Position numbers and translations under genes: made by a program. From IMG/VR virus record IMGVR_UViG_3300021478_000013, positions 1 through 38,355 of that record: a stretch of 38,355 nt of DNA; one strand, given 5' to 3'. Each line of letters opens with the position of its first letter. Positions within the stretch are counted from its first letter, which is position 1. Of the stretch, positions 36,218 through 38,355 are shown piece after piece. Below the pieces are notes generated by a model, which saw nothing but the letters and a program-made list of their open reading frames with translations, was not told the origin of the DNA and did no database searches. The stretch is from a virus.

Positions 36218-37012
36218 ATGAATCCAGTAATACAAGAAAATATCCCAGAAAAAGTTAATGAACAACAAAAACAATCTAATATACCACAAATTCAACCTAA
36301 TGTACAAGAAGCAATCAATATCAATAATAATCAATCCGAAATGGATAGAAAATCTTCACCACCAATTAAGTCAGAAGAAAATCAAGCAAACTGGAAAGCT
36401 TTCAGAGAACAGAAGGAAGTTGAAAGAAAAGCTAGAGAAGCCGCAGAAAAACGGGCAATAGAGAAAGCAGCAGAGGCCGAAGCTCTTAAAGCGGCATTAG
36501 AATCGGCTATTTCAAATAAATCATCAAATAATAGACATCAATATGACGATGATCGCGAAATATCTGAAACAGAAGAAGAACGTATTGATAAACGCGTTAA
36601 AGCTATACTAGCAGAAAGAGAAATTCAATCAGAAAAAGAAAAACAAGAGCGCGAAAGACAATCTCTACCTGATAAAATGACTCAAGTTTATCCAGATTTC
36701 AATAAAGTATGTAAGACAGAAAACTTTGATTATCTTGAATATCATCATCCCGTCATTTATAATGCTTTGAAAAATAGAGGAGATTCTTTTGAATCTTGGT
36801 CACAGATTTACCAAGCCATTAAGCAATATGTTCCTAATTTAGATGCTAAACAAGATTCACACAAAGCAGAAAAGAATCTTATGAAACCGCAATCTATTTC
36901 ATCTCCAGGGAATACACAAGGTGGAAATGCTATGCCATCAGCTAGATTAGATGAGGCACGTAAAGCAGAGAATTGGGCTAGGATGCAACGTACATTGAAA
37001 GGATTAAGCTAA
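36218..37012 (+). CDS. Scaffolding protein (candidate)
   Basis: A 264-aa protein, hydrophilic and coiled-coil: a Gln/Asn-rich N-terminus, then VERKAREAAEKRAIEKAAEA and EEERIDKRVKAILAEREIQS, a moderately ordered part (KMTQVYPDFNKVCKTENFDY), and a basic C-terminus ending in RTLKGLS. Charged N-terminal helix plus short basic tail is the usual layout of short-tail phage scaffolds, which direct capsid assembly through the C-terminus and then leave. GGAGAG precedes the ATG. The capsid gene is unusually far downstream. Confidence 0.7.
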   Translation: MNPVIQENIPEKVNEQQKQSNIPQIQPNVQEAININNNQSEMDRKSSPPIKSEENQANWKAFREQKEVERKAREAAEKRAIEKAAEAEALKAALESAISNKSSNNRHQYDDDREISETEEERIDKRVKAILAEREIQSEKEKQERERQSLPDKMTQVYPDFNKVCKTENFDYLEYHHPVIYNALKNRGDSFESWSQIYQAIKQYVPNLDAKQDSHKAEKNLMKPQSISSPGNTQGGNAMPSARLDEARKAENWARMQRTLKGLS

Positions 37013-37218
37013 TGAAAAACTTTGAATATACTGAAAATGATTATCAAGAACTAGAAGCAGCGTTGATGAGAAGCAATGCTGTATCTTACGGAAGGCCTGA
37101 CCAATATCAATATTATCAAAATGAATTATCAAAACATATAGCTTCGTTTCTTCTTAGACCATATAGGATGAAGAAGATGGAAGAAAAGAAAAATCAAGAT
37201 AATGATGAAAAAACTTGA
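37012..37218 (+). CDS. 68-aa protein downstream of scaffold
   Basis: MKNFEYTENDYQELEAALMR then SNAVSYGRPDQYQYYQNELS and a Lys-rich end. Small, acidic then basic. The ATG overlaps the scaffold stop (TAATG), so it is translationally coupled. No family recognised. After it begins the repeat island. Confidence 0.5.
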   Translation: MKNFEYTENDYQELEAALMRSNAVSYGRPDQYQYYQNELSKHIASFLLRPYRMKKMEEKKNQDNDEKT

Positions 37219-37270
37219 AAGAAATAGGAATATTTTTATTTTTTATATTTCTATTGTTATAATAAAAATA

Positions 37271-37325
37271 AACAAAACAAAACCCAACGTAACACAAAAA
37301 AACCCAAATTAACATAACTTAAATT
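37271..37325. repeat. AACNN pentamer array, left block
   Basis: AAC recurs at 37271, 37276, 37281, 37286, 37291, 37301, 37311 and 37316, all in one 5-base phase; the three skipped units in that phase (37296, 37306, 37321) read AAA. The last two bases of each unit vary. The plus strand is nearly free of G. No coding frame is supported here. Confidence 0.8.
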
Positions 37326-37337
37326 AATATATTTCAT

Positions 37338-37757
37338 TTAATTGATATCACTAAGGATAGAATTCATGGCTTGGGTTAATAATGAAAGTACATGCATGCT
37401 ATGGCCCAAGTCATTTTTTTCTTTTTTGCTTAAACAATCCAAATCCACATTCATAGCACATTGTTTATCTCTATTCAATTGATTAAAGCATTTCTTTTTT
37501 CGTATATCAATTTTGTGCTTTATTTTGTTTGCTGGAAGTATTTTTAATCCATCATCAACAACTGATTGAGTAGATTTATAACCCTGTTTTTCTAAATATT
37601 GTTTTAACTGAATTAAAGGTCCAATAAATACCCATGGTTTATTAGGAATATCTTCGATATCCAAGGCTTTTTCAATAATATTTTTAGGAATAAATTTATC
37701 ATATTCTATCCAACCTTGATTTTTCAAGAAAACGAATGCATCTTTAACTTTTTTCAT
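37338..37757 (-). CDS. Orphan basic protein between pentamer arrays (139 aa)
   Basis: MKKVKDAFVFLKNQGWIEYD then VFIGPLIQLKQYLEKQGYKS, KIKHKIDIRKKKCFNQLNRD and HSMHVLSLLTQAMNSILSDI. A basic protein with three Cys residues and alternating helices; no family recognised. It lies alone on the minus strand with an A/C-rich pentamer array on each side, so it may bind those repeats. No ribosome-binding site stands out. Its isolation and flanking repeats resemble a cargo gene inserted between scaffold and capsid. Confidence 0.55.
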   Translation of the reverse strand: MKKVKDAFVFLKNQGWIEYDKFIPKNIIEKALDIEDIPNKPWVFIGPLIQLKQYLEKQGYKSTQSVVDDGLKILPANKIKHKIDIRKKKCFNQLNRDKQCAMNVDLDCLSKKEKNDLGHSMHVLSLLTQAMNSILSDIN

Positions 37758-37780
37758 ATATAATCCTGATTAAAAAAATA

Positions 37781-38047
37781 AACAAAACATAACTTATCAT
37801 ACCCAAATTCAACCCAACCCAACTAAAAAAAACTTAGGAACTTAAAAATTAATAGACAAAACATAACTCACATCAACCCGACAAAGGAATTAATAAGATT
37901 ATACACAAAACGTAACACAACTTGCATAAACTCAACTTAACGTAACGTAACGTAACTAAACTTAGGAATTTAAAAATTAATAGACAAAACAAAACGTAGA
38001 ATAACTCAACATAACCGGTCACAGCCCAACTAAACTCAACTTAACCT
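37781..38047. repeat. AACNN pentamer arrays, right block
   Basis: Phased runs of AAC every 5 bases are at 37781-37795, 37811-37825, 37860-37879, 37909-37963 and 37988-38047; the longest unbroken run is seven units at 37929-37963, three of them AACGT. Phase changes only between runs. The stretch has no supported coding frame and little G on the plus strand. Confidence 0.8.
37830..37991. repeat. 34-bp direct repeat inside the right pentamer block
   Basis: Bases 37830-37863 and 37958-37991 match at 33 of 34 positions (single C/T difference), 128 bp apart, each containing CTTAGGAA and TTAAAAATTAATAGACAAAA. They suggest past duplication of a 128-bp segment of the array. Confidence 0.85.
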
Positions 38048-38355
38048 AAGTATATTCTTTAAGCGCTTCCAACGTAAAACGGCCATATGTTCCCGTTGCT
38101 TTCTCTGGTCTAAGTTCACAAAGACCAAATTCAAAGCCAGCGGTATCTATAATACGTTTTAATTGCTCAATGGAAAGCAATTCGGTGTTTAAATATAAAT
38201 CAAACTTCACTTCCCACTTATTGAAAATAGGACGCGTTCGTACAATGCGAGCTCTATTAACAACAACAGTCTCAGCAAAGACATGTAATTGCTCATCGTT
38301 TTTATTGACAATTTGCCATAACTGCTCGCTATTCTTTCCTTCATAGCCAATTAAT
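38046..38355 (-). CDS. C-terminal part of the junction-spanning 207-aa phage protein
   Basis: Continues the frame that starts at base 441. Codons after the join encode IFNKWEVKFDLYLNTELLSI, EQLKRIIDTAGFEFGLCELR and PEKATGTYGRFTLEALKEYT before TAG at 38046. Bases 38229-38355 repeat bases 1-127, so the unique part here is 38046-38228. The ending G-[IL]-...RP...YGRF is the most conserved part of this phage family in my memory. The frame's intact passage through the join proves the contig closes correctly. Confidence 0.88.
   Translation of the reverse strand, partial: LIGYEGKNSEQLWQIVNKNDEQLHVFAETVVVNRARIVRTRPIFNKWEVKFDLYLNTELLSIEQLKRIIDTAGFEFGLCELRPEKATGTYGRFTLEALKEYT
38229..38355. repeat. Terminal overlap, copy 2
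   Basis: Identical to bases 1-127. It is redundant sequence from circular assembly; the genome length without it is 38,228 bp. Confidence 0.93.

Noticed and set aside
37271-38047. CRISPR array or telomere
   Set aside because: Units are 5 bases and degenerate with no spacers, and the genome is circular, so neither fits.

Overview
The window is a complete, circularly closed tailed-phage genome: bases 1-127 are repeated exactly as bases 38229-38355, so the unique circle is about 38,228 bp. The DNA is A/T-rich. The terminase, P22-like portal, head-tail adaptor and ejection-type proteins, with no tape-measure or tail-sheath gene, point to a short-tailed (podovirus-like) Caudoviricetes phage. No tRNA, integrase, DNA polymerase, helicase or recognisable endolysin was seen. 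The host cannot be read from the sequence; it is presumably a low-GC bacterium.

Layout. Packaging and head: small and large terminase (30408-32160), portal (32453-34474), a string of small genes, a 244-aa protein and the scaffold (to 37012). Then come a repeat-rich island (37271-38047) around a minus-strand 139-aa gene, and a 207-aa minus-strand gene that crosses the contig junction. The major capsid protein (677-1645) follows. Tail and ejection: virion proteins, head-tail adaptor, a large tail protein, a fibre-tip protein and ejection-type proteins (1655-13579), interrupted by three HNH homing endonuclease genes and the remnant of a fourth. Minus-strand accessory cluster (13576-16687): four small one-helix membrane proteins behind near-identical leaders, a sigma-70 region-4-like protein, an ART-like protein, a Cys-cluster protein and an XRE repressor. 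Tail fibres (16815-22000) include a 786-aa highly repetitive fibre and a beta-helix-like spike. Small lipoprotein, membrane and Lys-rich genes follow (21997-23198), ending at a strong bidirectional terminator.

Early genes (minus strand, 23280-26027) encode a recombination pair (RecT/Bet-like annealing protein and YqaJ exonuclease) with a 30-aa membrane ORF between them and small helical proteins. A divergent promoter with a Cro-like regulator leads into the plus-strand replication block: a repeat- and palindrome-rich probable origin, a replisome-organizer-like protein carrying 22-bp GC-rich iterons inside its gene, and a RusA-like resolvase. A second minus-strand set (29009-30304) includes a 195-aa protein with faint primase-polymerase-like motifs.

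Most notable: (1) the phage encodes look-alikes of two promoter-contacting domains of host RNA polymerase, an alpha-CTD-like protein (antisense to head genes) and a sigma region-4-like protein; (2) two diverged copies of a structured leader precede the capsid gene and a post-portal gene; (3) phased degenerate AACNN pentamer arrays flank an orphan gene; (4) all three homing endonuclease genes have ribosome-binding sites buried in hairpins.
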